Positions 9,272 to 20,956 of a stretch of 64,000 bases of DNA are shown here, one piece after another. The stretch is from UBA4733 sp036734945. Its GTDB lineage: Bacteria; Chloroflexota; UBA4733. The first letter of the stretch is position 1. Each line of letters opens with the position of its first letter. The position numbers and the translations under genes were made by a program. The notes beneath the pieces were generated by a model. That model was given only the letters and a program-made list of their open reading frames with translations, was not told where the DNA came from and did no database searches. Where the stretch lies: NCBI GenBank assembly GCA_036734945.1, contig DAIMXP010000002.1:62001-126000 (forward strand), given 5' to 3'.

Positions 9272-10581
9272 GCGTCGCCGTAGGCCTCGTCCAACAGGTC
9301 CATGAGGTGCTGGATCTTCACTGGAGAGCCGCGCCGACGCAGGCCGCTCGCTACCTGCATGATGCAGCCAGGATTGGCCGAGATGATAGTGTCGGCGCCG
9401 GTTTCCAGCGCGTTGGCGAGCTTGCGCTCCAACAGCCGTTGCGAAAACTCCGGGTTGGTGACGTTGTAGATGCCGGCGCTGCCGCAGCAGAGACTCGACT
9501 CTTCCATCTCCACCAGGCGCAGCCCCGGTATCGCTGCCATCAGGCGGCGCGGCGCGACGGTGATGCGCTGGGCGTGCGCCAGATGGCACGGCTCCTGGTA
9601 GGTCACGGTCCTGGGCAGCGGGCCGGGTGGAGTCAGGCCGATCTCGTCCAGGTACTCGCTGGCATCCTTGATGGCGCTGGAAAAGCGCACCGCCCGTGCT
9701 TCCCAGGCCGGGTCGCTGTGGAACAGGTGGGGGTACTCCTTGAGCGCCGCGCCGCAGCCGGCGGAGTTAATGATGATGGCGTCCAGACCTTGCCTTTCAA
9801 AGGCGGCAATGTTGCGCCGGGCGCACTCACGGCCGATATCCGGTTCCCCCGCGTGGATGGCAAGCGCGCCGCAGCAGCCTTGATCGGCAACGGCGATCAC
9901 CTCACAGCCATTGCGCGTGAGCACGCGGGCCGTAGCGCGGTCGGTGCCGGCGAAAGCGGTGCTCATGACGCAGCCGGTGAAGAGGCCAACACGGTGCCGT
10001 ACCTGACCGTCCGACGGCAACCAGCGCTGTCCAACCGGGACGACCGCCTGCATGGGAATCTCCGGCAGCAACCCTTCCTGGTCTTCCAGATGGAGGGACT
10101 TTAGCAGGCCGGTCCGGCGAGCAATGGCGCGCAGGCCGCTTTTCTGATAGAGGGCGGTGGTCAGCGAGAAAAGACGGAACAGCCGCATGTCACCGAAGAG
10201 GTGACGGAAGATCACGATACGGAGCAGCCGCTCCCAGAGCGGACGCGGCAGGTGGCGTTCGATCTGGGCCCGTGCTGGCTCAATGATCTGGCCGTAGGCC
10301 ACGCCGGAGGGGCAGACCGCCTCGCAGGCCCGGCAGTTGAGACATTGGTACATCTGGTCGCGGAACACCGGGCTATCCAGGCTGAGGCGGCCATCGGCCA
10401 CCGACCGCATGAGATGGATGCGCCCCCGTGGCGAGGACGCCTCGTTATAGGTGAGCAGGTACGTCGGACAGGTGGGCAAACAGAAGCCGCATTGCACGCA
10501 GCGGGCGATGACTTCGTCGGGTGGTATGTCGGTTCCGCTGAACCCTTTCCGGGCAACTGGCGGTGGTGCGAGGAGAGCCAT
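9268..10581 (-). CDS. glcF: Glycolate oxidase iron-sulfur subunit
   Basis: GlcF is the electron-transfer subunit of the GlcDEF glycolate dehydrogenase, which oxidises glycolate to glyoxylate at the membrane. Two 4Fe-4S motifs are visible, CVQCGFCLPTCP (residues ~28-39) and CLNCRACEAVCP (~80-91). Two cysteine-rich CCG-type domains follow, with DQGCCGAL near 234 and SSLCCGSAG near 367. At 437 residues the length is normal. It follows glcE on the minus strand after 237 bp that hold a palindromic repeat, and its stop overlaps the metF-like start. The repeat between glcE and glcF may attenuate expression. Confidence 0.9.
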   Translation of the reverse strand: MALLAPPPVARKGFSGTDIPPDEVIARCVQCGFCLPTCPTYLLTYNEASSPRGRIHLMRSVADGRLSLDSPVFRDQMYQCLNCRACEAVCPSGVAYGQIIEPARAQIERHLPRPLWERLLRIVIFRHLFGDMRLFRLFSLTTALYQKSGLRAIARRTGLLKSLHLEDQEGLLPEIPMQAVVPVGQRWLPSDGQVRHRVGLFTGCVMSTAFAGTDRATARVLTRNGCEVIAVADQGCCGALAIHAGEPDIGRECARRNIAAFERQGLDAIIINSAGCGAALKEYPHLFHSDPAWEARAVRFSSAIKDASEYLDEIGLTPPGPLPRTVTYQEPCHLAHAQRITVAPRRLMAAIPGLRLVEMEESSLCCGSAGIYNVTNPEFSQRLLERKLANALETGADTIISANPGCIMQVASGLRRRGSPVKIQHLMDLLDEAYGDA

Positions 10582-10670
10582 GCGCGAGCCACATCCTTAT
10601 TCTCTGAACTGCGGTCAGAGCATACCCGTTGCGCGCTGACATATCGCTGGCGCAATTTGCGAGGCGCGGC

Positions 10671-10776
10671 TGGCGACTGAAGTCGCGCCTACACGGAGCG
10701 AAGCCCGCCTGCGCGGGCTGGGAACGAGTCCGCGCAGGCGGGCTTCGCTCGCTGTAGCCGCGACTTTAGTCGCCAG
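10671..10776. repeat. Palindromic dispersed repeat, copy 1
   Basis: This is a ~106-bp imperfect palindrome whose ends read TGGCGACTGAAGTCGCG and, on the other side, CGCGACTTTAGTCGCCA. Inner arms are rich in GCCCGCCTGCGCGGGC-type sequence. The same terminal arms occur at 28791-28903 and 51507-51627, so it is a dispersed MITE- or REP-like element. It lies between glcE and glcF and could form a strong RNA hairpin. Confidence 0.8.
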
Positions 10777-10818
10777 GCGTGCCCTGGCAACGTGAGCCGC
10801 CGTGTGCAAATGCTCCAC

Positions 10819-12117
10819 TTACAAACGGCCCAGCAGACGGCCCGGATTCAGGGTAGACCGCGGATCGAACTGTTCCTTGATCCGTTGCATCAGCGGAAAG
10901 CCTGCCGGCAGTGGCCCCCAGACATCCAGGTGTTGTTTGGCTTCCGTCGGCGCGGCGAGGAGCGTCACGGCGTTCCAGCGCGTCGCCAGCACGGCAAACA
11001 GGGCGGGCAAGGCGGCAGCTAGATTTTCGCTGTGCAAACGGGCGAAGAGGATGCCATTACCAGCATGGGCCGCCAGGCGCGCCTCCACCATCGACTCGCG
11101 AGCAGCGGACTGCACATGTTCGATAAGCTCCTTGAGCTGGGCCGGTGGCACGGATACCCGCAGCAGCGCTTCCCCACCCGGCGTTGTCGCTGGGGAAAGG
11201 AATTCAGCGCAGCGTTGCCACTGGGCGAGCATCGGCGGTCCGTCGGACCAGTCCGCCGCCAGGCCGGCTGCTGCACAGAGCGCTTCCACGTCGCGGCGTT
11301 TGCGCGCCAGACCTTGCTCGGAGCCGGTCAGTCGTACCGCCAGCCGCCAGCCGGCATCGCTGGGATCGGGCGTACCCGGCCCGAACAGTTCGATGCTGTC
11401 CAGTGCCAGTTGGGAACCAGCCAGCGTGGCAGCCAGGTCTAGCAGCGCCGCGCTATCGCCGCTGATGATGGCTGTGCTGTCTAGGGCCGGCTGCGTGAGG
11501 ACCTTGAAGTTCAGACGCAGCAGCAGGCCGAGCGTGCCGAGGGCGCCAAGGTGAAGTTTCATCATGTCGTAGCCGGAGACGTTCTTGACCACCATCCCGC
11601 CAGCCTTGCTGATGGTTCCGTCGGGCGCAGCGACCGTCAGGCCGATCAGCAGGTCGCGGTAACTGCCCATGCCGAAACGGCGCGGTCCGGCCAGGTTGGT
11701 AGCGATAGCGCCGCCGATCGTCGACCGCTGCGGTGCGGCCACATCGAAAGGCAGCAACTGGCGATGCGCCGCCAGCGCCGAATGCAAGGTGGCCAGCGTC
11801 ACGCCGGCCTGCACGGAGATCGTCAGGTCGGCCGGCTCGTAATTGACGATCTGGTCCAGGCGTTCCAGGCTGAGTACAACATCAAGCCGGGCAGGTGGGT
11901 TGCCGACCGCTTGCAGTGTGCCGCCACCCCATGGTGCGACAGCCAGGCCCTGGGAATTGCAGGCAGCGAGGGCTGCTGCCGCTGCCTGTTCCGATTCCGG
12001 CAGGAGTACCAGCGCCGGGGTCATTCCCTGCACGGCGTAGGATGCGCAGGCGGCTCCCTGCAACGTCGGACAGCCAAAAGACACGCCGGCGGATGTGGCT
12101 GCCACCTCAGCAAGCAT
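10819..12117 (-). CDS. glcE: Glycolate oxidase FAD-binding subunit
   Basis: GlcE is the second FAD-binding (PCMH-type) subunit of glycolate dehydrogenase. The N-terminal FAD domain shows GLAVAPWGGGT near 54-64, ISVQAGVTLATLH near 96-108 and STIGGAIATN near 128-137. VKNVSGYDMMKLHLGALGTL near 175-194 is a GlcE hallmark. The C-terminal end FDPRSTLNPGR matches the cofactor-closing motif of this oxidase family. Length is 432 residues. The ATG at 12117 was preferred because it overlaps the glcD end by 11 bp, implying coupling. The hydrophilic N-terminal extension from an earlier start is not conserved-looking. Confidence 0.87.
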   Translation of the reverse strand: MLAEVAATSAGVSFGCPTLQGAACASYAVQGMTPALVLLPESEQAAAAALAACNSQGLAVAPWGGGTLQAVGNPPARLDVVLSLERLDQIVNYEPADLTISVQAGVTLATLHSALAAHRQLLPFDVAAPQRSTIGGAIATNLAGPRRFGMGSYRDLLIGLTVAAPDGTISKAGGMVVKNVSGYDMMKLHLGALGTLGLLLRLNFKVLTQPALDSTAIISGDSAALLDLAATLAGSQLALDSIELFGPGTPDPSDAGWRLAVRLTGSEQGLARKRRDVEALCAAAGLAADWSDGPPMLAQWQRCAEFLSPATTPGGEALLRVSVPPAQLKELIEHVQSAARESMVEARLAAHAGNGILFARLHSENLAAALPALFAVLATRWNAVTLLAAPTEAKQHLDVWGPLPAGFPLMQRIKEQFDPRSTLNPGRLLGRL

Positions 12118-13555
12118 AGATGCCCTCTTTGGCCAGCCGCGCGGCGACGCGTTGGTCGCGCACCTCGCCACAGCCGCGCACCGGCGGGAATATCTTGTCG
12201 GGATTGAACAGGTCCCGCGGGTTGAAGCATTGCTTCAGGCGGGCCATTGCCGCCAGGTCCTCGGTGCTGAACAGGTAGCTGATGTGGTCGCGCTTCTCCA
12301 GGCCGATGCCGTGCTCCCCAGACACCACGCCGCCCTGATCGACACAGTGGCGCAGGATTTCCATGCCGCCGCGCAGGGTGCGCTCGATGCTGGAGGCGTC
12401 GCGGCGGTCGAAGAGGATGTTCGGGTGCAAGTTGCCGTCGCCGGCGTGGAAGACGTTGGCGATGGGCAGGGCGATGTCGCGGGCCACCTCTTCCACAAAG
12501 CGCAGCGTCTCCGGTAGCTTCGTGCGCGGCACCACGCCGTCCTGAATGTAATAGTTGGGCGCCAGGCGCCCCAGCGCTCCCAGCGCCCCCTTGCGACCTG
12601 CCCACAGTGCCGACCGCTCCGCGGCCGAGCTGGCGCTGCGTACCTCCCGCGCACCGTGCTGGCGGCAGATGGTCTGGATGCGCTGGTCCAGTTCCGCGAC
12701 CGACTCCCGCAGGCCGTCCAATTCCACCAGCAGCACTGCCCCGGCATCGGGCGGGTACCCGGCGTGATAAGCGGCTTCCACAGCGCGGCAGCAGAGGCCG
12801 TCCATCATTTCCAGCGCCGCCGGCACGATACCGGCGCCGATGATCGCCGAGACGGTGCTGGATGCTTCTTCGATAGAGCCGTAGATGGCCAGCAGGACGC
12901 GAATATCCTCCGGCTGCCGCGTCAACTTGACGGTGACCTGGGTGGCGATGCCGAAGGTGCCCTCGGAGCCGACGACTGCGCCGGTCAGGTCAAGTCCCTG
13001 CTGGTCGCCGCCCGGACCGGCCGTGTGGATGACCTCGCCGGTCGGCAGCACCAGTTCCAGGTCGAGGATGTGGTTGGTGGTGGCGCCATAAGAGAGGCAG
13101 TGCGGTCCGCCGGAGTTCTCGGCCACGTTGCCGCCGATGGTGCAGACCTTCTGGCTGGACGGATCAGGGGCATAGAAATAGCCGGCGTGCTCGATATGGT
13201 GCGTCAGTTCATAGTTTACGACACCCGGCTGCACGATGGCCCGCCGGTTGGCGTAGTCGACGGAGAGGATACGGTTCATGCGCGTCGTCGTCATGACGAT
13301 ACCGCCGCAGGCGGCCACCGCGCCGCCGGACAGACCGGTGCCTGCGCCACGCGGCACCACAGGCAACCCGGCCCGATTGGCCAGTTGCACAACTGCTACG
13401 ACCTGAGCAGTGGTCTCCGGGAACACCACGACAGTCGGCAGGTGCGTATCGAGCGAGCCATCGTATTCGTACACGAGCAACTCGTCGGCGCGCGAGACCA
13501 CGCCGTTCTTGCCGACGATGCCCTCCAACGCCGCCACCAGATCTGTGTGGTTCAT
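12107..13555 (-). CDS. glcD: Glycolate oxidase catalytic FAD subunit
   Basis: GlcD is the catalytic FAD-linked oxidase subunit that converts glycolate (or D-lactate) to glyoxylate (or pyruvate). The FAD-binding domain has VVPRGAGTGLSGGAV near 65-79, PDPSSQKVCTIGGNVAEN near 129-146 and GAVVGSEGTFGIAT near 187-200. The C-terminal domain has HAGDGNLHPN near 378-387, GEHGIGLEK near 419-427 and FNPRDLFNPDK near 448-458. At 482 residues it is typical. It is the first gene of a minus-strand glcD-glcE-glcF-metF-like operon, and the ATG at 13555 is the natural start (NHTDLVAALEGIVG). Confidence 0.93.
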   Translation of the reverse strand: MNHTDLVAALEGIVGKNGVVSRADELLVYEYDGSLDTHLPTVVVFPETTAQVVAVVQLANRAGLPVVPRGAGTGLSGGAVAACGGIVMTTTRMNRILSVDYANRRAIVQPGVVNYELTHHIEHAGYFYAPDPSSQKVCTIGGNVAENSGGPHCLSYGATTNHILDLELVLPTGEVIHTAGPGGDQQGLDLTGAVVGSEGTFGIATQVTVKLTRQPEDIRVLLAIYGSIEEASSTVSAIIGAGIVPAALEMMDGLCCRAVEAAYHAGYPPDAGAVLLVELDGLRESVAELDQRIQTICRQHGAREVRSASSAAERSALWAGRKGALGALGRLAPNYYIQDGVVPRTKLPETLRFVEEVARDIALPIANVFHAGDGNLHPNILFDRRDASSIERTLRGGMEILRHCVDQGGVVSGEHGIGLEKRDHISYLFSTEDLAAMARLKQCFNPRDLFNPDKIFPPVRGCGEVRDQRVAARLAKEGIYAC

Positions 13556-13641
13556 AGTCCCCTTCGACTGTTGCCGCAGCAGTGTTCATTGTAGTGCATG
13601 GGAGCGGCGGGGCGGCAACGGCCGAGGCGTACTTCCTCTGC

Positions 13642-14970
13642 CTACGGCAACGCCCCCTTCATTGCCTGCCAGAACGTGCTCGCGTACAGTGCGTAGCCGG
13701 CGTCGTTCGGGTGGAAGCCGTCGCTGGTGATCAGGTTGGGGTTGGTCGGTAGCACCTGCTCCGAAGGCGTGTAGAGATCCACGAGCAGCGCACCGTGCAA
13801 GCGCGCCTGGATGGCGATGACGACGTTGTAGGCGAGCACGAGGTCGTGCGCCGCCGTGCGCAAGAACGGCGGCACGGCGGGGGCCAGCGAGAAATCGGGC
13901 ATGTTGGCGAGGGCGATGACGCGCGGGTTGCTGGCCTGAACCGTGGTCAGGAGGCGATCGAGGTCGGCGTTGAACTGGTTTGGCGGCACCAGATTGATGA
14001 TGTCGTTCGGTCCGACGGTGATGGTGACGAGTGTGGGGTGCAATGCCGCCAGGCGCACCGCTTCCTGATCGGCCACCGTGGCCGTGGTTGCGCCGACGAT
14101 GCCGAGATCAGCCGTTTGCACGTTGCCGTAGCGCGTGGCGAGTTGTGTCGCCAGGCGGTCGACGTAGCCATTGGCGGGCGATGACGCGCCATAGCCGGCG
14201 GCGTCGCTGGCTCCCAGGGCCACGTAGGTGAAACTGGCGCTCGCTGCGGCTGGTGCGGCGGTGGGAGCCAGGGCCGAAGGTGCAAGCAGTCCGCTGGCTT
14301 TGAGGATGTCACCGGCGTTGGCAACGGTCACGGTTCCGGCGGCAGCCCAGGGCTCCTCTTGCTGCCACAATTGCAGCACGCCGCGTTGGCAGCGCACCAC
14401 CAGCGCCGGCCCCTCCTCGGTCACCGGCGACACGGGCAGGCCGAAACGTCCCAGCGGGTCGGCTGCCGCGAAATAGGCGGCGCGCAGCGCCGGGCTGGCA
14501 TCGAGGTACGCCTGGCGCCGAGCTACGACTGCCGACCAGTTGAGGCCAGTGTCAGCGTCTGTTGCCGACGGTGGCGGCGTCAACCAGGCTGCCTGCAACC
14601 ATGCGTCTTTGCCGGCGTCGTGCAGCACGTCCAGCGCGTTGAGGTAGGCAACCGACGTGTCGTTCCATTGCAATACCGTCTTCTGGAACACCTGCTCGGT
14701 GAAGCCGCCATCGCTATAGCGTTGGCTGGCGGGATAGCCCAGTGCCTCGACGCCGCCGGCCTGTAGAAAGGCCGTCCAAAAGGGGATGCCGCCCTCGTTG
14801 GTGACGGCGTAGCCACTGCCGCCGGCGCCGCCCTGCCCGTTGGCCTGACTGTAGAAGTGGCCGTCGCTGATGGCGTAGTCGGCGGCAGCGGCAGCCTGCG
14901 CCGGCGCCGGACCGACGAAGGCCAGGAGCAGGAGCAAGGAAGCGAGGCATGCACGAAAGCGTCGCGGCAA
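13642..14970 (-). CDS. Secreted SGNH/GDSL-family hydrolase
   Basis: This 442-residue protein is an exported esterase/lipase of the SGNH type. The start is a TTG at 14970, preceded by a strong GGAGGAGGAG ribosome site, giving a signal peptide (RRFRACLASLLLLLAF, cleavage near AQA). Residues ~25-200 form an N-terminal region of unknown fold, with a tryptophan-rich segment reading FGLPVSP. The C-terminal ~230 residues hold the hydrolase: block I VALGASDAAGYG, block III VGPNDI and block V DGFHPNDAGY with the catalytic Asp and His. The nucleophile sits in GASD rather than GDSL. Substrate unknown. It is divergent from clpB with a shared ~160-bp upstream region. Confidence 0.8.
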   Translation of the reverse strand: MPRRFRACLASLLLLLAFVGPAPAQAAAAADYAISDGHFYSQANGQGGAGGSGYAVTNEGGIPFWTAFLQAGGVEALGYPASQRYSDGGFTEQVFQKTVLQWNDTSVAYLNALDVLHDAGKDAWLQAAWLTPPPSATDADTGLNWSAVVARRQAYLDASPALRAAYFAAADPLGRFGLPVSPVTEEGPALVVRCQRGVLQLWQQEEPWAAAGTVTVANAGDILKASGLLAPSALAPTAAPAAASASFTYVALGASDAAGYGASSPANGYVDRLATQLATRYGNVQTADLGIVGATTATVADQEAVRLAALHPTLVTITVGPNDIINLVPPNQFNADLDRLLTTVQASNPRVIALANMPDFSLAPAVPPFLRTAAHDLVLAYNVVIAIQARLHGALLVDLYTPSEQVLPTNPNLITSDGFHPNDAGYALYASTFWQAMKGALP

Positions 14971-14992
14971 GAACTCCTCCTCCTGGCATCGC

Positions 14993-15020
14993 CTCGTGAC
15001 ACGTCTAACGTCGATATAAT
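14993..15020 (+). promoter_or_regulatory. Possible clpB promoter
   Basis: A perfect TATAAT lies at 15015-15020, 113 bp before the clpB ATG, with only a weak -35 candidate (CTCGTG, 16-bp spacing). No CIRCE or HAIR inverted repeat was recognised between it and clpB. Confidence 0.35.
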
Positions 15021-15132
15021 ACGCGCTCCTTATACTGCTGGTGACGAATTCGTCGGCGCGCCGTGTCTTCCACGGTGAACACCTGTTTCCATCCCGCCGG
15101 CCCACGCGATCCCATTCGAAGGAGACGATCAA

Positions 15133-17739
<2,607 letters not shown>

Positions 17740-17755
17740 GACTACCGACCGAGCG

Positions 17756-17855
17756 TTGTAGGGGCAGGCCCCCGTGCCTGCCCTGTTCGCCTTCGGATGT
17801 CCCTACCACCCGAGCCAGGGCAGGCACAAGCACCCAGAGGGTACCCGCCCCTACG
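17756..17855. repeat. Inverted repeat with GTAGGGGCAGGC ends
   Basis: The segment opens with GTAGGGGCAGGC and closes with GTACCCGCCCCTAC, and inner arms CGTGCCTGCCC and GGGCAGGCAC also pair. It resembles the short GC-rich palindromic elements common between genes in Chloroflexota and cyanobacteria. It sits just after clpB and may act as its terminator. Confidence 0.65.
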
Positions 17856-18028
17856 GGAAAATGCGGTGTGGCAACGGCGCAAAACGCTACGTTGGCCTCC
17901 TTTTACCGCCTGCTCCTTGGCCAATTCGGCGCTAGATGCTACGCTCCTGGTATTGTCGTAGTGCTGCGCGTCGCTGTGTGCTACCGTCGGAGTGACGGTA
18001 GCGATTGTGGCGTGAACACGGAGGAGAC

Positions 18029-20230
18029 ATGGAGCGTTGGCCCTTCCTGTTGCGGGAAGGTCGTCGGACCGCAGCATTGCTGGTCTGCACGTTGTTGCTC
18101 AGCAGTTGTGCCTCGCGGAGTGCGCCGGCGGCGAGCTCCGGTGGCGGCGGCCAGGTGCCCCCGCCGGCTACCCAGCCCACCTTCACCGTCACCCGGGGCA
18201 CCATTACCGACATCATCCAGTCGTCGGGCCGGGTGGTCGCCGCCCAACAGCAGGTGCTGTATTTCCGGCAATCTGGCCACCTGAACACGATCTCGGTGCA
18301 TTTGAACGACAAGGTGAAGGCCGGTCAGGTGCTTGCCACGCTCGATACGAGCGGGCTGCAAACGCAGATTCAACAGGCACAGGCAGCCGTGGACGCGGCC
18401 AACCTGACGCTAGAGAAAGACAAGGAACTCCAGGTGACCCAGGCGACCAGCGGGACCCAGGCGACCAGCGGGACCACGGGTGGCACGGTGGTCACGCCGC
18501 AGGACGTGGCGTCGGCGGACGCGGCCGTCAAGAGTGCGCAGGCGGCGTATGATGGAGCGCAGGCCAATCTGGCGGCTGTGCAAACGCCAAATGCGCAGGC
18601 CGTCGAGCAAGCGCAAGCTGCCGTTGTGCAGGCGCAGTCAGCTGTGGGTAAGGCACAGCTTCGCTTGCAAGCGCTCACGGCCGGCCCTAGCGCTACTGAT
18701 CTGCAGCAGGCGCAGGCGGGGGTGCGCAGCGCTCAGGCCAAGGTAGACGCTGCCCAGCAGCAATTGAAGGTAGTGCAGGCCGGGCCGACGGCCGTCCAAC
18801 TGGCCAAGGCGCGCGCCACACTGGAGCAGGCTCAGGCTCAGTTCCAGTCGGCGCTCGCTGCCTATGACGCCTTCCAGAACGGACCGACCGATGCGCAACG
18901 ACAGCAAGCGACGCTGGCCGTAACGCAGGCCAAAAACGCCCTGTTCGCGGCCCAGACGAAGCGAGACAGCGTGTGCAATAACGCCGCCAACAAGACCGCG
19001 AGCCAGGCCTCCTGCGATGCGGCGAACTCGACAGTGAATACCGCCCAATCCAACCTTGACGCGGCGCAGAGCGCCCTTGGCCAACTCAGCGACGTGTTAC
19101 CGACCGATCGTCTCGCCGCTGAAGCCGCCTACAGAAAAGCAGAGGACACCTTCACTGCCGCTCAGCAAACCTATCAGGAGATGCTGCAGGGGGCGTTGCC
19201 CGCGTCGTCCGGCAGTGGCGCGAGTTCGAGCGGCCACATCAGCCATGCGACGCAGGTAGCGCAGGCGCAAGCTACCGTCCAGCAAGCACAAGCGTCGGTT
19301 ATCGCCGCCCAGGCAGCGGTTACCGCCTTGACGCCAACAGCCAACCAGGTTGCCCAGGGTCGCCAGGCAGTGGTTAGTGTGCAGGCTGGCCTGCAAAGTG
19401 CGCAGGCGCAACTCAACAGCCTGCTTAGCCCTCCGGCGACGCTCGTCAGGCAGGCCCAGGACCAGGTGACCCAGGCGGCGAATGCCATAACAGGCGCACA
19501 AGCGCGGGCCCAAAAGTTGCGGGACCTGGTTGGTTCGGCGGATACCGGCGCTCTGAGTCTCGCCATTGACCAGAATGCTGTCCAGCAGGCGCAACTTGGA
19601 GTGGAAGCCTTGCAAGACCAGCTCTCCCAGATGCAGATCGTGGCGCCGTTCGACGGCGCGGTGATCGGCTCCTCCGGCCAGGCTGGGGCCCAGGTCGGCG
19701 CGTATACGCCAGTGCTCACCATCGCCAATCCGCAAACCCTCAAGGTTGCTGTGGACCTCTCGCCAGACCAGATGTCCCGCGTGGCGATTGGGCAAAAGGT
19801 GAATCTCACGTTGCGAGAGTTCCCTGGCCAAAATATCAGCGGTGACGTGACCGGCTTGCCGAGCGCGGTCCTGGCGGCCAGCAATCAAAACCCGAATAGC
19901 CCCGGCGCGGCAGCGGCGGCCGGCGCCGGGGCTGCATCATCGGCGGCGGCGGTTGATCCTGCGGCGGTGATCATCACGCCGAAGTGGCCGGCCAGCGGCG
20001 CCAACATCGGCTCCGTCGCCAAGCTCAGCATCAGTGCGGAGACTCGGAGCGATGTCCTGCTGGTGCCGACGCAAGCGATCAATAAGTCTAACAACCGCAT
20101 CTTCGTCCTGGTGGATCAGAACGGCCATGAGGTGCCGGTGAATGTCCAGATCGGTATCCAGAATACTGATCTGACCGAGGTGCAATCAGGGTTGCAGGCC
20201 GGGCAGAAGGTCTTCCAGCGCGCCGGCTGA
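18029..20230 (+). CDS. HlyD-like efflux adaptor lipoprotein
   Basis: This 733-residue protein looks like a membrane-fusion/adaptor protein of an efflux or secretion system. The leader ends in the lipobox LLLSSC (Cys ~27), so it is probably a lipoprotein. A biotinyl-lipoyl-like half (TDIIQSSGRVVAAQQ, KVKAGQVLATLDTSGL) is followed by an exceptionally long Ala/Gln-rich coiled coil (residues ~115-520, repeated AQAAV-type units). The second lipoyl half and a beta-barrel follow (IVAPFDGAVIGSSGQAG, then VDLSPDQMSRVAIGQKVNLT). A tandem 18-bp duplication near 18437-18475 encodes repeated TQATSG. The start ATG has GGAGGAG. No ABC ATPase or permease follows, unlike the usual operon. Confidence 0.8.
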   Translation: MERWPFLLREGRRTAALLVCTLLLSSCASRSAPAASSGGGGQVPPPATQPTFTVTRGTITDIIQSSGRVVAAQQQVLYFRQSGHLNTISVHLNDKVKAGQVLATLDTSGLQTQIQQAQAAVDAANLTLEKDKELQVTQATSGTQATSGTTGGTVVTPQDVASADAAVKSAQAAYDGAQANLAAVQTPNAQAVEQAQAAVVQAQSAVGKAQLRLQALTAGPSATDLQQAQAGVRSAQAKVDAAQQQLKVVQAGPTAVQLAKARATLEQAQAQFQSALAAYDAFQNGPTDAQRQQATLAVTQAKNALFAAQTKRDSVCNNAANKTASQASCDAANSTVNTAQSNLDAAQSALGQLSDVLPTDRLAAEAAYRKAEDTFTAAQQTYQEMLQGALPASSGSGASSSGHISHATQVAQAQATVQQAQASVIAAQAAVTALTPTANQVAQGRQAVVSVQAGLQSAQAQLNSLLSPPATLVRQAQDQVTQAANAITGAQARAQKLRDLVGSADTGALSLAIDQNAVQQAQLGVEALQDQLSQMQIVAPFDGAVIGSSGQAGAQVGAYTPVLTIANPQTLKVAVDLSPDQMSRVAIGQKVNLTLREFPGQNISGDVTGLPSAVLAASNQNPNSPGAAAAAGAGAASSAAAVDPAAVIITPKWPASGANIGSVAKLSISAETRSDVLLVPTQAINKSNNRIFVLVDQNGHEVPVNVQIGIQNTDLTEVQSGLQAGQKVFQRAG

Positions 20231-20320
20231 CGCGGCAGCGTCCTTTCATTTCGCCCATGCGTCTGTATGCCGTAGAGTATTGAGTGTTGCGCGTCGAAAG
20301 CCGGTCGAGGAGGGCTGTAC

Positions 20321-20815
20321 ATGAAGGCACAAGCGATCAAGGATATGCCGGTAGTCAGCATGGACGAGGGTACAAAAATCGGCAATGTGCAGGAGTTGTT
20401 GTTTGATACCGGCAAACTGCGCCTTGCCGCCCTGCGCCTGACGGCCGCCGGCGGCAAATCGCTTTTACCATTTGAGGCAGTGCGGAGTTTCGGCAACGAC
20501 GTCATCACCGTGGAGAATGTGTCCGTCACCCAGGGTACCGAAGGGAACGCCACCGCCGATACGTTCCGTAGTTTGAGCGACCTGGTTGGCTTGCGTGTTA
20601 TCAACGGCGAGGGGACCTGGCTCGGTGACGTGCGCGACATTGAGCTCGCTGTCAAGGACGGGGCGATCGAATTGATTACTGTGCGCAAGGGCGGCATGCT
20701 CGGGCTTGGTGGGACGACCACCAACGTTGCGTCTGCAACCATACGTGGCATTGGCCCAAAGGTGATAACCGTGGACCTGCCGCCGGAGGCTTCCGGTACT
20801 CCGGCCGGGACATAG
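20321..20815 (+). CDS. Double PRC-barrel domain protein
   Basis: This 164-residue protein consists of two tandem PRC-barrel modules, small beta-barrels often involved in RNA processing or membrane-associated complexes. The first covers residues ~1-75 (DMPVVSMDEGTKIGNVQELL, DVITVENVSV). The second covers ~85-155 (DLVGLRVINGEGTWLGDVRD, KVITVDLP). It has no signal peptide or membrane segment. It lies 90 bp after the HlyD-like gene and before a small glycine-rich gene on the same strand. The specific role is unknown. Confidence 0.8.
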   Translation: MKAQAIKDMPVVSMDEGTKIGNVQELLFDTGKLRLAALRLTAAGGKSLLPFEAVRSFGNDVITVENVSVTQGTEGNATADTFRSLSDLVGLRVINGEGTWLGDVRDIELAVKDGAIELITVRKGGMLGLGGTTTNVASATIRGIGPKVITVDLPPEASGTPAGT

Positions 20816-20956
20816 CGTGCGCGAGATCCATCGTTCTGGAGGCGCTATTCCGGATCTGCCCTGGCATGGATATTGCGTCCCGGCAGGACGGAACACCTGA
20901 GAGCCGGTCGGCAGCCGGCGCCTTGCCGTGAAGAAACCTTAAGGAGTTGGAAGCGC

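Noticed and set aside
10671..10776. CRISPR-like repeat
   Set aside because: It is a single palindrome with copies far apart, not direct repeats with spacers.
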